A DNA stretch of 64,000 nt from JANJTY01 sp038257155 (lineage in GTDB: Bacteria; Pseudomonadota; Gammaproteobacteria; Xanthomonadales; Xanthomonadaceae): positions 244,091 through 308,090 of the forward strand of contig JBBSJP010000001.1 of assembly GCA_038257155.1 (NCBI GenBank), read 5' to 3'. A program made the translations under genes and the position numbers. Below, in pieces: positions 1 to 8,197 of this stretch (position 1 is the first letter of the stretch; the number at the start of each line of letters is the position of its first letter). A model generated the notes under the pieces. It was not told the origin of the DNA and searched no databases. It was given only the letters and a program-made list of their open reading frames with translations.

Positions 1-918
1 CGCCAGCGCCGCCACAAAAAAATCCCCACGCCACTCCGCAAACACCGACCCGCCATACCGCATCAACCCCGCCGGCGCGATCGACGGCGTCCACACATGC
101 AGCGGATCGATCATGTCCGGCAAGGTCGTAAACGGACTGACCAGCGCCCCGCTGTAATCCACTCCGTGCGTAACCAGCGGCCAACCAAAATTGCCGCCCG
201 CCACAATCCGATTCAGCTCATCACCACCACGCGGCCCATGTTCGTGCGCCCACACCGTGCCGGCCTTGTCCACCACCAGGCCCTGCACATTGCGATGCCC
301 GTAGCTGTAGATCTCCGGAAGCGCATCACCGCGCCCGACAAACGGATTGTCCGGCGGCACACTGCCATCTGCCGCAATCCGCAGGATCTTGCCCAGATGG
401 TTGTCCAGCCGCTGCGCCCGCTCGCGATAGTCAAAGCCATCACCCGTTGCCACCAGCAGGGTGCCATCCGCAGCCCAAGCCATGCGCCCACCGTAATGCA
501 CCGACGTCGCGCGCATCGGCCGCGCCTCCAGCACCACCTGCAGATCGGTCAAGGCCTTCCCATCAAACCGCCCCCGCGCCACCCGCAGCGTATTGGCCGC
601 GTTCGTACCGTGCGAATAACTCAAATAAACCCAGCGACTTTCAACAAAATCCCGCGCCAGCAACACCTCCAGCAAGCCACCCTGACCCACCGCATGCACC
701 GCCGACACACCCTCAATCGGTGGCTCAACCGCACTCGCCGAATCAATAACCCGCAACCGCCCCGGCCGCTCAGCCACCAGCATCCCGCCTTCAGGCAAGA
801 AGGCCAGCGAAGAAGGAAACTCAAGTCCCTCCGCCACCAACTCCACCCGTGGCTGCGCAGCTGTAAAAGTCAGCGCCAGCATCCACCCCAGCAGCACAGC
901 AACTACACGAATGAGCAT
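1..918 (-). CDS. PQQ-dependent aldose sugar dehydrogenase (YliI-like), C-terminus cut by window edge
   Basis: The reverse strand is open for 306 codons from an ATG at 918 to the left edge, with no stop. It begins with a signal peptide (MLIRVVAVLLGWMLALTFTA, then AQP). Mature-sequence blocks are typical of the glucose/sorbosone dehydrogenase beta-propeller: FPSSLAFLPEGGMLVAERPG near the N-terminus, VGQGGLLEVLL, then ATGDGFDYRERAQRLDNHLG followed by KILRIAADG, then SYGHRNVQGL and HEHGPRGGDELN. The last two contain the family's usual catalytic histidine region. Members are periplasmic, bind PQQ and calcium, and oxidise aldose sugars. The family is usually about 370-390 residues, so about 70 are missing off the edge. 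Substrate is not deducible. The gene was found by reading through the edge, since no stop lies inside the window. Confidence 0.9.
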   Translation of the reverse strand, partial: MLIRVVAVLLGWMLALTFTAAQPRVELVAEGLEFPSSLAFLPEGGMLVAERPGRLRVIDSASAVEPPIEGVSAVHAVGQGGLLEVLLARDFVESRWVYLSYSHGTNAANTLRVARGRFDGKALTDLQVVLEARPMRATSVHYGGRMAWAADGTLLVATGDGFDYRERAQRLDNHLGKILRIAADGSVPPDNPFVGRGDALPEIYSYGHRNVQGLVVDKAGTVWAHEHGPRGGDELNRIVAGGNFGWPLVTHGVDYSGALVSPFTTLPDMIDPLHVWTPSIAPAGLMRYGGSVFAEWRGDFFVAALA

Positions 919-1038
919 GCGACGGCACCCCGAAATCCGATTGCGCCCAATGCTACCTGCAAGCCACGCAGCGATGCGGCATGATCGACCGCAGAGCCCT
1001 GCACTCTGGCCAAGAACCAACCGAGGCCGCACCCTAAA

Positions 1039-1076
1039 GCCCCTCTCCCCACGGGAGAGGGGTTGGGGAGAGGGGC
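1039..1076. repeat. CTCTCCC/GGGAGAG palindromic intergenic repeat
   Basis: A short inverted repeat, CCCTCTCCC then GGGAGAGGGG, is followed by a second GGGAGAGGGG half. It lies in the 260-base gap between the sugar dehydrogenase and the next gene. The same element recurs at 29727-29763 and as a tandem array at 6371-6528. The rest of the gap (919-1178) shows nothing else recognisable. It could fold as a hairpin in RNA and act as a REP-type element. Confidence 0.75.
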
Positions 1077-1178
1077 AAGCCTCGCGAAATGTTTATTGAA
1101 GCCTACTGATCCCGCTTCGGCTACTCCGCGAAAGCGAATGGAAGCTTGAAGACAAGAACACAGTCGAGAGCCTTACCA

Positions 1179-1628
1179 ATGCCAGCCCTCCGCCCCCTAC
1201 TAGCCTACCTAGCCGCAACCCTGACCACCGCCACCCTGGGCAGCCTGATCCAAACCCAATTCAACCTGGCCGCCCTGCAGGATCTGGGCGCACCAATCAC
1301 CCCAAGCATCCACCTGCAAGCCAGCGCCCAGGACCTGCTCGGCTTCGCGCCCTTGTGGGCTGCAATCCTGGCCCTAGGTTTCCTGATCGCCTTCGTCACC
1401 GCCCTGTTGATCAGCCACGCCCTAAAGCGCCACCGAACCATTCTGTTGATCACCGCAGGAACCGTCGCGGTGTTCGCCACCCTGTGGCTGATGCAGATGG
1501 CGCTGCCGATCACCGTGATTGCCGCCACGCGTGGCAGCGTCGGGTTCGTGTTGATGGGCTTGACTGGTGCGGTTGGAGGTTGGGCTTTTGCCTGGGTGTC
1601 CTCTCGGAAGGTGGTTGTGGGCAGCTAG
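1179..1628 (+). CDS. Four-helix inner membrane protein of unknown function
   Basis: 149 residues from the ATG at 1179, chosen over an upstream TTG at 1146 because the hydrophobic N-terminus starts right after it (MPALRPLLAYLAA). Four hydrophobic segments are visible: about residues 5-22, 55-78, 85-105 and 110-140. A soluble loop of roughly 30 residues follows the first helix and is rich in Gln, Thr and Ser. A basic stretch (HALKRHR) sits between helices 2 and 3, suggesting a cytoplasmic loop there. I recognise no family motif. It stands alone: the neighbour upstream is divergent, and the gene downstream belongs to an unrelated nucleotidyltransferase unit. Function unknown; that it is a real membrane protein is fairly likely. 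Confidence 0.65.
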   Translation: MPALRPLLAYLAATLTTATLGSLIQTQFNLAALQDLGAPITPSIHLQASAQDLLGFAPLWAAILALGFLIAFVTALLISHALKRHRTILLITAGTVAVFATLWLMQMALPITVIAATRGSVGFVLMGLTGAVGGWAFAWVSSRKVVVGS

Positions 1629-1662
1629 TTGGATTGTGTTGCTCCTGGGGGCCACGTCGGGT

Positions 1663-1773
1663 GCTGTCACCGTGCCACCGCACCGTGCCCAGGCCGACGC
1701 CGCTGCCGACAGGTCTGCCGATCCGTTCGAGCGATGGATGACGCTGGCTGTTACAGCCCGTAGGATCGGCTGA
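1663..1773 (+). pseudogene. Fragment resembling the small partner protein downstream (DPFERW motif)
   Basis: The frame ending at 1773 contains SADPFERWMTL, closely matching SAGDPFERWTALMEV in the small protein at 2333-2539. The two DNA stretches also match (GATCCGTTCGAGCGATGGA against GATCCTTTCGAGCGATGGA). Here the frame stops shortly after the motif and has no clear start. It looks like a partial duplicate or a decayed first copy of the partner gene, placed just upstream of the nucleotidyltransferase. Could be chance capture by repeat recombination. Confidence 0.35.
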
Positions 1774-1794
1774 CGAATACGACCCAACACCGCC

Positions 1795-2370
1795 ATGCCC
1801 CGACTCGTCGAGCAGATCAAGGAAGCCCTGGCTGCCTTTTCTGCCATCAAGCACCCTCCCGCACTCATCGGTGGCTTGGCCCTGGCGGCGCACCAGGTGA
1901 TCCGGGCCACCGAAGACGTGGACTTTCTGGTCGACGCCGACGATGCCGACCCGTTGCACGCGATACTCATCGGCCTGGGCTACACATGCATCCATCGCAG
2001 CGAAAACGCCGCGAACCACATCCGGGGCGATGAAGGCCTCGACCCTTCGATCCGCACTGCGTGCGGCCTCAGGACAGGCTTGCTGTATGCGCATCGCCCC
2101 ATCGCACGCCGCCTGCTGGCGAGGGCCGAGTCCCGCGACACTTCCATGGGACGGATTCGCGTCATCAGCGCCGAGGGGCTAATCGCCTTCAAGCTTCAGG
2201 GCTGCGTCAACGACGCGTCCCGTCTCCGCGACCTCGACGACATGCTAGCCTTGTTGCGCCAACACCACGCGACGCTCAACATGGCCGAGATCAGGGAATA
2301 CTTCGCCCTGTTCGACCGACAGGCGCTGCTCGATGAACTCCTCGCCCAAACCACCCAGCCCGGCAGGTGA
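1795..2370 (+). CDS. Nucleotidyltransferase of the AbiEii/MNT type, with repeat-encoded insertion
   Basis: 191 residues. The core is GGLALAAHQVIRATEDVDFL (residues 26-45), the Gly-Gly ... Asp-x-Asp active-site motif of DNA polymerase beta-like nucleotidyltransferases. Here the metal-binding aspartates would be D41 and D43. Proteins of this kind occur as toxins or toxin-like parts of type IV toxin-antitoxin and abortive infection systems, and as uncharacterised standalone enzymes. Family proteins normally read GDE..LD straight into LLYAHRPIARR. Here about 12 residues (84-95, PSIRTACGLRTG) are inserted at that point, and their DNA matches dispersed repeats elsewhere in the window. A small protein at 2333-2539 overlaps its 3' end. 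Whether the inserted protein is active is unknown. Confidence 0.75.
   Translation: MPRLVEQIKEALAAFSAIKHPPALIGGLALAAHQVIRATEDVDFLVDADDADPLHAILIGLGYTCIHRSENAANHIRGDEGLDPSIRTACGLRTGLLYAHRPIARRLLARAESRDTSMGRIRVISAEGLIAFKLQGCVNDASRLRDLDDMLALLRQHHATLNMAEIREYFALFDRQALLDELLAQTTQPGR
2038..2080 (+). repeat. Dispersed REP-like repeat copy lying in frame inside the nucleotidyltransferase gene
   Basis: The segment CTCGACCCTTCGATCCGCAC, continuing through GCGTGCGGCCTCAGGAC, is nearly identical to the reverse complement of 6588-6624 and to 56260-56297 in direct orientation. Those other copies are intergenic. This one is in coding sequence and keeps the frame. It sits exactly where the conserved text of the nucleotidyltransferase family is interrupted. 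Confidence 0.75.
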
Positions 2371-2539
2371 GCTGGCGCCCGAGCCGGTACTGGTTCGCGA
2401 AGCCGGCCTGCCCTATCGCCCCGAGTCTGCCGGCGATCCTTTCGAGCGATGGACGGCGCTGATGGAAGTCGTCGAAGCCCTGTGCCCGCGCTGGCCTGAG
2501 CGACCGCCTCCGACGAAGGGAGCGGTGTTCAAGTTGTGA
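2333..2539 (+). CDS. Small protein overlapping the nucleotidyltransferase (DPFERW...LCPRWP)
   Basis: 68 residues, overlapping the end of the nucleotidyltransferase by 38 bases. It is Pro/Glu-rich at the N-terminus and carries a conserved-looking centre, GDPFERWTALMEVVEALCPRW, in residues about 36-56. Overlap with the nucleotidyltransferase suggests translational coupling and a shared job, possibly as a cognate antitoxin or partner; this is inference from arrangement only. No Shine-Dalgarno sequence is obvious, consistent with coupling. The same motif recurs as a fragment at 1663-1773. No characterised family is recognised. Confidence 0.55.
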   Translation: MNSSPKPPSPAGELAPEPVLVREAGLPYRPESAGDPFERWTALMEVVEALCPRWPERPPPTKGAVFKL

Positions 2540-2673
2540 TCGGATATGAGCTGCGCGGGGCGAGGAGATGCAGGTAGTCTCGACGCTGAGCTCATTGTGG
2601 GTTGGTGAACGGTTCTGCAGCCGGGTTGCGCGTGAAGTAGGAAGGGCGGGCATCGCGGCCGGGTGGGCGGCGC

Positions 2674-3237
2674 CTACCGCCAGTCCCACACCATCACTTC
2701 CCAGACATCATCGGCGACCGAATCCGGATAAACATGCAGGGTTTCAAAGCCGACGCGGCGATGCGCGCGCAGCGAGCGGACATTGCGTTGCGAGACTTCG
2801 GTGACGGTGAAGTCGAACTGCGCGGCGTAGGCGCGTCGCAGTTGATGGTAGAGGCCATCGAATACGCCCAGGCCGCGGAATTCGCGCGCCACGCACACCT
2901 GACCCATCACGAACCAGCGTGGGTCGCCGGCCAAGGCCTTCCCGCGCCACTGCAATTGCTCCAGCTTGGCGAACATCGGCTGCAGGATCGGCACCCGGTC
3001 GCGAAAACCCTGCGGCATCATCAGGCAGTAGCCGGCCAAAGTTGCGCCTGACATCGCGATCGCCGAGGGATGAACGTCGTTCATCGATTGCAGTACCGCA
3101 GGATCATGCCGCACCGTGGTAAAGCCATCGCTGGCGGCGGTGACGGCATCGACCCGATCGCGGTGGTTCGCGGCCTGCAGCGCGAGAATCAGTTCGACCT
3201 CGTGCGGCTGGCTGACCAGGGTGTAGTCGATGCTCAT
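2674..3237 (-). CDS. GNAT-family N-acetyltransferase
   Basis: 187 residues. The acetyl-CoA-binding motif A is visible in GQVCVAREFRGLGVFDGLY (roughly residues 113-131). A preceding beta-strand segment (WFVMGQVCV) and a C-terminal VSQRNVRSLRAHRRVGFE, typical of GNAT motif B, complete the fold. The N-terminal third carries a long segment with MSGATLAGYCLMMPQGF. The substrate is not deducible. It is divergent from the TonB receptor gene, with about 280 bases between their starts. A stretch of 134 bases separates its 3' end from the small protein at 2333-2539 and holds a fragment (2620-2661) similar to 6885-6928. Confidence 0.85.
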   Translation of the reverse strand: MSIDYTLVSQPHEVELILALQAANHRDRVDAVTAASDGFTTVRHDPAVLQSMNDVHPSAIAMSGATLAGYCLMMPQGFRDRVPILQPMFAKLEQLQWRGKALAGDPRWFVMGQVCVAREFRGLGVFDGLYHQLRRAYAAQFDFTVTEVSQRNVRSLRAHRRVGFETLHVYPDSVADDVWEVMVWDWR

Positions 3238-3517
3238 GCGGGTCCCGTGGGCTTGTCATCGCAGCCTGCAAGATTAGGGCCACAAGCGGCGCTCCGCTAG
3301 CATCAATGCCGCCAGGCGCGTGCGGTGGGCTGATGATTTTCCTGCGCCGCCAAGCCGGATTCCGCCGGTTGCCGACAGCCGTTCAAATGCATTGCAGTTA
3401 GTGCCCCAGTTTGTGACGATGCGCGGGCCAGCCGCTTGCGCGGTTGGCTGCCGTGGGGGCGGCAATCACATCACTGCCTGCTCAAACAACTGCCAGTCGC
3501 CTTGGGGAGTACATCGT

Positions 3518-6094
3518 ATGAAGCGTAGTCGTGGATCCATTGCATTTGACCCACTTGCCTCCGGAATAAAGCTCGCGTTGACCGGGATCGCCCTGCTCGC
3601 CATCGGCATGCCCGCGCCAACCCATGCCCAGTCCACCGCGGAAGAGACCACCACGCTGGACACCATCTCGGTGCTGGGCACGCGCAGCAAGGCGCGTTCG
3701 GCCACCGACTCGGCCGTGCCGATCGACATCATTGACGCCGAAGAGCTGCACAACCAGGGCTCGACCGACGTACTCGACCAGCTGCGGGTGCTGGTGCCGT
3801 CGTTCAACGTCAGCACCATTCCCATCGACGACGCGGCAACCCTGGTGCGACCGGCGAACCTGCGCGGGCTGCCGCCCGACAACACCCTGATCCTGGTCAA
3901 CGGCAAGCGCCGCCACCGCTCCGCGGTCATCACCTTCCTCGGCCATGGCCTGTCGGACGGTTCCCAGGGCGTCGACCTGTCGGTGTTCCCGTCGCTGGCA
4001 CTGGAGCAGGTGGAAGTCCTGCGTGACGGCGCTGCAGCGCAATACGGTTCGGATGCGATCGCTGGCGTGATCAATTTCGGACTCAAGCGCCTGAGCGAAG
4101 GCGGCGCAGTCGAAGTCTTCGGAGGCCAGCACTACGAAGGCGACGGTACCACCCGGCAGGTCGATGCCCAGGTCGGCCTGCCGCTCGGGGCCGATGGTTT
4201 CGCCACCTTCACCGTCGAATACCGTCAGGCCGATGCCACCTCGCGCAGCGTGCAGCGCGACGACGCCGCAGCGGCAATTGCCGCCGGCTATCCGGGCGTG
4301 CCGGATCCGGCCCAGATCTGGGGCTCACCCGAGGTCAAGGACGACAGCAAGATCGTCATGAACCTAGGCCTGTCCGGCGACAACATCGAGTTCTACCTGT
4401 TCGGCAACATGGCCGAGCGCAATACCGACGGCGGGTTCTACTACCGCGATCCAACCAGCCGCGCCGGCGTCTATTCCAATGACGGCGGCGAGACCCTGCT
4501 GGTCGGTTCGCCCAGTGGCAATACCGCCTGTCCGACGATCGCCCTGCGCGACGCCGACGGCAACCTGATTCCCTATGCCACGGTCAGCGCCGCGGTCAAT
4601 GCATTGCCGGGCGACTGCTTCAGTTTCCTCTCGCTCTTCAGCGGCGGCTTCACCCCGCGCTTCGGCGGCAAGATGCAGGATTTCGGGATCACCGGCGGAT
4701 TCAAGGGCAGCTGGTCGAACGACATCTACTGGGACTTCAGTGCCAGCTATGGACGCAATGAGATCGACTTTGTCATGTACAACACGGTCAACGCCTCCCT
4801 CGGCCCGAACCAGCCAGCGAACTTCTTCTTCCGGCCGGGCGGCAACGAGCAGACCGAAAGCATGTTCAACTTTGACGTCAGCAAGAGCTTCGACCGGTTC
4901 AATCTGGCGGCGGGCGCCGAGTTCCGTCGCGAGAGTTTCCGCATCAATGCGGGTGACACCGCCTCGACGGCGATCGGGCCGCTGACCGAGCAGGGCTTCA
5001 GCATCGGTTCGAATGGATTCCCCGGATTCAATTCGGTCACCGCCGGCGAACACGAACGCGACAACTGGGCGATCTACTTCGATGCCGAAGCGCAACTGAC
5101 CGACCAGTTCCTGCTCGCCGCTGCGGTTCGGCGCGAAGACTATGACGACTTTGGCAGCACAACCAACTGGAAGTTGACCTCGCGCTTCGACTTCACCGAA
5201 AACTTCGCCGTGCGAGGCGCACTCAGCACCGGTTTCCGCGCACCAACGCCGGGTCAATCCAACGTCAGCCAGGTGACAACGGCCTTCATCGACGGCGAAT
5301 TGCGCGATACCGCCACGCTGCCGCCAACCAACCCGATTGCCGCGTTCTACGGCGCCGAACCGCTGACACCGGAAGAGTCGGAGAATGCCTCGCTCGGCCT
5401 GGTCTGGACCGACGGCACCTGGCAGTTCACCGCCGACTGGTACCACATCGAGGTCGAAGATCGCATCGCACGCAGCACCGACTTCACCCTCAGCGATGAG
5501 GACCGCGCCGCCTTGGTCGCGGCGGGCCAAGCCCAGGCGGCCACGCTGAGCCGGGTGGGTTTCTTCGTCAACGATTTCGACACCACCACCACCGGACTCG
5601 ATCTGGTTGCCAGCGTCGACACCGAGCACTTCGGCGGAGAGACCAGCTACGCACTGGCGGTGAACTTCAACGACACCGAGGTCGACGACTTCACCCCGGG
5701 AATCATCACCGAAGCGCGGATCAAGAAGCTGGAAGAGTCGCTACCCAAGACCAAAGGCTTCTTCTCCGTCAACCATCAGCGCGGCATCTGGCACATCAAC
5801 GCACGCCTGAACTACTACGGTTCGTTTTACGAGGATCACCTCGATAGCGACGTGGTGAGCGCTGAAGACGGCGGCCTGCCGATCTACGAAGGCAGCGCCT
5901 TCACCGTCGACCTTGAGACCGGCTGGGACTTCGACTCGGGCCTGTACTTCCGAATTGGCGCGCAGAACCTGTTCGACAAGGTGCCCGACGACAACCCCTG
6001 GGGAGCCGCGGTTGCCGGCGCCCAGTATCCAGTGCATACACCGTACGGATTCAACGGCGGCTTCTACTACGCGCGCGTCGGCTGGAAGTTCTAA
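3518..6094 (+). CDS. TonB-dependent outer membrane receptor
   Basis: 858 residues from the ATG at 3518. This start has GGGGAG at 3504-3509 and opens a signal peptide ending at THAQS; the upstream in-frame extension to 3320 is probably not translated. A TonB-box-like TLDTISVLG follows the signal. The plug domain (about residues 50-190) contains LRGLPPDNTLILVNGKRRH and EVLRDGAAAQYGSDAIAGVI, hallmarks of TonB receptors. The rest is a beta-barrel ending YYARVGWKF, with a terminal Phe typical of outer-membrane barrels. Length fits the family (700-1000). The large extracellular loops and GLPPDNTLILVNGKRRHRS block resemble carbohydrate or nutrient receptors of Xanthomonadales, but the ligand cannot be assigned. 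A strong terminator follows at 6120. Confidence 0.95.
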   Translation: MKRSRGSIAFDPLASGIKLALTGIALLAIGMPAPTHAQSTAEETTTLDTISVLGTRSKARSATDSAVPIDIIDAEELHNQGSTDVLDQLRVLVPSFNVSTIPIDDAATLVRPANLRGLPPDNTLILVNGKRRHRSAVITFLGHGLSDGSQGVDLSVFPSLALEQVEVLRDGAAAQYGSDAIAGVINFGLKRLSEGGAVEVFGGQHYEGDGTTRQVDAQVGLPLGADGFATFTVEYRQADATSRSVQRDDAAAAIAAGYPGVPDPAQIWGSPEVKDDSKIVMNLGLSGDNIEFYLFGNMAERNTDGGFYYRDPTSRAGVYSNDGGETLLVGSPSGNTACPTIALRDADGNLIPYATVSAAVNALPGDCFSFLSLFSGGFTPRFGGKMQDFGITGGFKGSWSNDIYWDFSASYGRNEIDFVMYNTVNASLGPNQPANFFFRPGGNEQTESMFNFDVSKSFDRFNLAAGAEFRRESFRINAGDTASTAIGPLTEQGFSIGSNGFPGFNSVTAGEHERDNWAIYFDAEAQLTDQFLLAAAVRREDYDDFGSTTNWKLTSRFDFTENFAVRGALSTGFRAPTPGQSNVSQVTTAFIDGELRDTATLPPTNPIAAFYGAEPLTPEESENASLGLVWTDGTWQFTADWYHIEVEDRIARSTDFTLSDEDRAALVAAGQAQAATLSRVGFFVNDFDTTTTGLDLVASVDTEHFGGETSYALAVNFNDTEVDDFTPGIITEARIKKLEESLPKTKGFFSVNHQRGIWHINARLNYYGSFYEDHLDSDVVSAEDGGLPIYEGSAFTVDLETGWDFDSGLYFRIGAQNLFDKVPDDNPWGAAVAGAQYPVHTPYGFNGGFYYARVGWKF

Positions 6095-6119
6095 GCCAAG
6101 CACGCTCCACGCGACATCG

Positions 6120-6150
6120 GCCCGGGAGAGCGAATCTCCCGGGCTTTTTT
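6120..6150 (+). terminator. Rho-independent terminator of the TonB receptor gene
   Basis: A nine-base-pair perfect stem (GCCCGGGAG, loop AGCGAAT, CTCCCGGGC) is followed directly by six T residues. It lies 25 bases after the receptor stop codon. Confidence 0.93.
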
Positions 6151-6370
6151 GCGACAGCGGTTGGCTCTTCACGCAGGGAGCTGAGGGTCAACGTCTCGAC
6201 GCCGCAATCAAGCTGGCATCTGATTGCCGACATGCCTCAGCCTGACTTACGCACGGCCGGCTTCGCATCGGGAAATCCAGTCGCCCACGTCCACCCGTTC
6301 GAGGTGAGCCTCCTGTCCGCCATCGACAGACCTGCCCACAGAGCATGAACCAAGTAGGCCGAAGACAAGA

Positions 6371-6528
6371 GCCCCTCACCCGAGCCTTCGGCCCACCCTC
6401 TCCCGCACGCGGGAGAGGGGACGTTGACGGAGTAGCCTGAGCCCCTCGCCCGCGCGCGGGAGAGGGGGCGTTGATGGTGTAGCTTGAGCCCCTCGCCCGC
6501 GCGCGGGAGAGGGGTTGGGGAGAGGGGC
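6371..6528. repeat. Tandem array of CTCTCCC/GGGAGAG palindromes
   Basis: Three head-to-tail units of roughly 52 bases, each with CCC..CTC/CCCGC..GCGGGAGAGGGG and a short linker (ACGTTGACGGAGTAGCCTGA, GCGTTGATGGTGTAGCTTGA), ending in the fuller GGTTGGGGAGAGGGG form seen at 1039 and 29727. The surrounding 6151-7099 gap of about 950 bases has no convincing gene. It holds this array, a REP-like repeat at 6588, an open fragment at 6755-6934 and the promoter region of the methyltransferase. Confidence 0.8.
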
Positions 6529-6587
6529 TGTTTACGCTTTTCAAAATCCGTTACTGAATAGGTTCATGCAGAGGAGGGCCGAACGAG

Positions 6588-6624
6588 ATCCTGAGGCCGA
6601 GCGCAGCGCGGATCGAAGGGTCGA
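6588..6624 (-). repeat. Dispersed REP-like repeat (same family as the copy in the nucleotidyltransferase)
   Basis: ATCCTGAGGCCGAGCGCAGC then GCGGATCGAAGGGTCGAG. Its reverse complement matches 2038-2080 and 56260-56297 with only a few mismatches. Intergenic. Confidence 0.75.
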
Positions 6625-6754
6625 GCGGCCCGTCTCGAGCCACTGCCTCAGACCATTCCAGACGCCGCGACATGGGGAAAAGGGGATGGAGGGACTTCGT
6701 CACGACCGGTCCGCGACCTACTGACTTTGCATCGGGCGAAGACGGCAGCGTTAA

Positions 6755-6934
6755 TTCCCTCCGGCCCCTTTTTCCGACGACGTCGTGGCGAACCGCGACG
6801 AGGCCTTCGATGCAGCCAACGCGGGTGAGGTCAGGAAGGCAGAAACGTACTTTGACCCTGGATTTCGAGAGGGTGATCGCTTTCGGTGTCGGGTTGCGAG
6901 TGAGGTAGGAAGGGAAGGCCTCGCAGCGGAGTAG
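6755..6934 (+). other. Open 59-codon stretch without a start, partly repeated near 2620
   Basis: Between an in-frame TAA (6752) and TAG (6932) the frame reads FSDDVVANRDEAFDAANAGE and continues to FRCRVASEVGREGLAAE. The acidic, uniform composition looks more like coding sequence than noise, but there is no ATG/GTG start with an RBS. The last 45 bases resemble 2620-2661 downstream of the nucleotidyltransferase partner, so the piece may be part of a repeat or a decayed element rather than a gene. Confidence 0.35.
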
Positions 6935-7099
6935 GCCAGGGCCCCGAGAAAATGTACTCTGGCCTTTGATTCGGCCGCAGGATTTGACACTCTGAAGCCA
7001 GTATCAATTGCAGGCGGAATAGGCATGGTTGATCTTGCGACAAGCGATACCGGCGACGTTGCAGGATCATAGAGACTTTCAAGACAGGAGATCCGCCGA

Positions 7100-8197
7100 G
7101 TGACACGTGCAAAGAATTCAAAACCCAAAGGCGCAGTCAATAGTCGCTCGCATGATGTGGCGACGAAGGCATCCGTGGTAGACATCTTCTGTGGAGCCGG
7201 CGGGTTGTCGCACGGCTTCCGGCAACAGGGCTTCCAGATCGTCGGCGGCGTCGACATTGATGAAGACTGCCGGTACGCGTATGAACGAAACAATGACGCT
7301 CCTTTCATACGGCGCGACGTTTCGACATTGAAGGCCGAAGAGATCAACAGCCTGTTCACACCGGGCGTGCCGCGCGTCCTCGTCGGCTGCGCGCCATGCC
7401 AGCCGTTTTCGACATACAACCAGAAAGGCGAAGACCCAAAGTGGCAGCTGCTCCGCCAGTTCGGCAATCTCATCGACAAGGTGCGCCCCGACGTTCTATC
7501 AATGGAGAACGTGCCAAGGTTGCTCGTTTTCAAAGACGGTTCGATCTTCAAACGGTTCGTCAAGAAGTTGCGCGACGCCGACTATCACGTCGAGTGGGCC
7601 GTACTCTACGGGCCTGATTTCGGCCTGGCCCAGAAAAGATCGCGATTGGTGTTGCTTGCTTCTCGGCTTGGGCCTATCGGCCTTCCGACGACAACCCATA
7701 AGGGTAAGCATCGAACGGTACGCGATGAAATCGGCGACCTTCCACCCCTGACGCACGGCGCGATTGATGCGACCGACAGCCTGCATAGGGCGAGCGGCCT
7801 CTCCGACATTAACGCCCGTCGCATCGCGTCCTCCAAACCTGGTGGCACTTGGAACGACTGGGCACCAAAGCTGGTCGCAAAGTGCCATAAGGTAGAAACT
7901 GGAAGAGGCTATTCATCCGTCTATGGCCGCATGGAATGGGACGAACCGTCGCCGACCATCACGACGCAGTTCTATGGCTTCGGCAATGGACGCTTCGGGC
8001 ACCCGGAACAGGACCGGGCGCTTTCTCTCCGGGAAGGCGCAGTGCTTCAGGGGTTTCCGCGCGATTATGAGTTCGTCGCTCCCGGAGCACCTGTGCACTT
8101 CACCAAGGTCGGACGCCTTATCGGCAACGCCGTGCCGGTGAAACTCGCCGCGGCCATCGCCGACCGCGTTGGCAAGCATCTTGAGGAACTTCTATGA
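7100..8197 (+). CDS. DNA (cytosine-5) methyltransferase
   Basis: 365 residues from a GTG at 7100 with AGGAG at 7086-7090. All main C5-methyltransferase motifs are visible: motif I FCGAGGLS (30-37), motif IV CAPCQPFS with catalytic Cys100, motif VI SMENVPR (Glu136), motif VIII AQKRSRL (177-183), then a target-recognition region and the C-terminal motifs IX-X (RLIGNAVPV). It transfers methyl from S-adenosylmethionine to C5 of cytosine in a specific site. The target is not readable. Its stop overlaps the start of the GHKL-nuclease gene by four bases (ATGA), so the pair is one operon. The GC content is lower than in the flanking genes and codons such as AAA, GAA and AAT are used more, suggesting recent transfer. 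Confidence 0.95.
   Translation: MTRAKNSKPKGAVNSRSHDVATKASVVDIFCGAGGLSHGFRQQGFQIVGGVDIDEDCRYAYERNNDAPFIRRDVSTLKAEEINSLFTPGVPRVLVGCAPCQPFSTYNQKGEDPKWQLLRQFGNLIDKVRPDVLSMENVPRLLVFKDGSIFKRFVKKLRDADYHVEWAVLYGPDFGLAQKRSRLVLLASRLGPIGLPTTTHKGKHRTVRDEIGDLPPLTHGAIDATDSLHRASGLSDINARRIASSKPGGTWNDWAPKLVAKCHKVETGRGYSSVYGRMEWDEPSPTITTQFYGFGNGRFGHPEQDRALSLREGAVLQGFPRDYEFVAPGAPVHFTKVGRLIGNAVPVKLAAAIADRVGKHLEELL

Noticed and set aside
4364..5629. A 421-codon reverse-strand open frame inside the TonB receptor gene
   Set aside because: Antisense shadow of a strong receptor gene; no start context, no recognisable domain.
6371..6528. Possible CRISPR array
   Set aside because: The units are palindromic and nearly identical throughout, with no unique spacers, and no cas genes are in the window.
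6751..7563. A 270-codon reverse frame over the methyltransferase start
   Set aside because: It crosses the methyltransferase N-terminus, which contains motif I and IV; the reverse frame is Ser/Arg/Pro-rich text without a domain.
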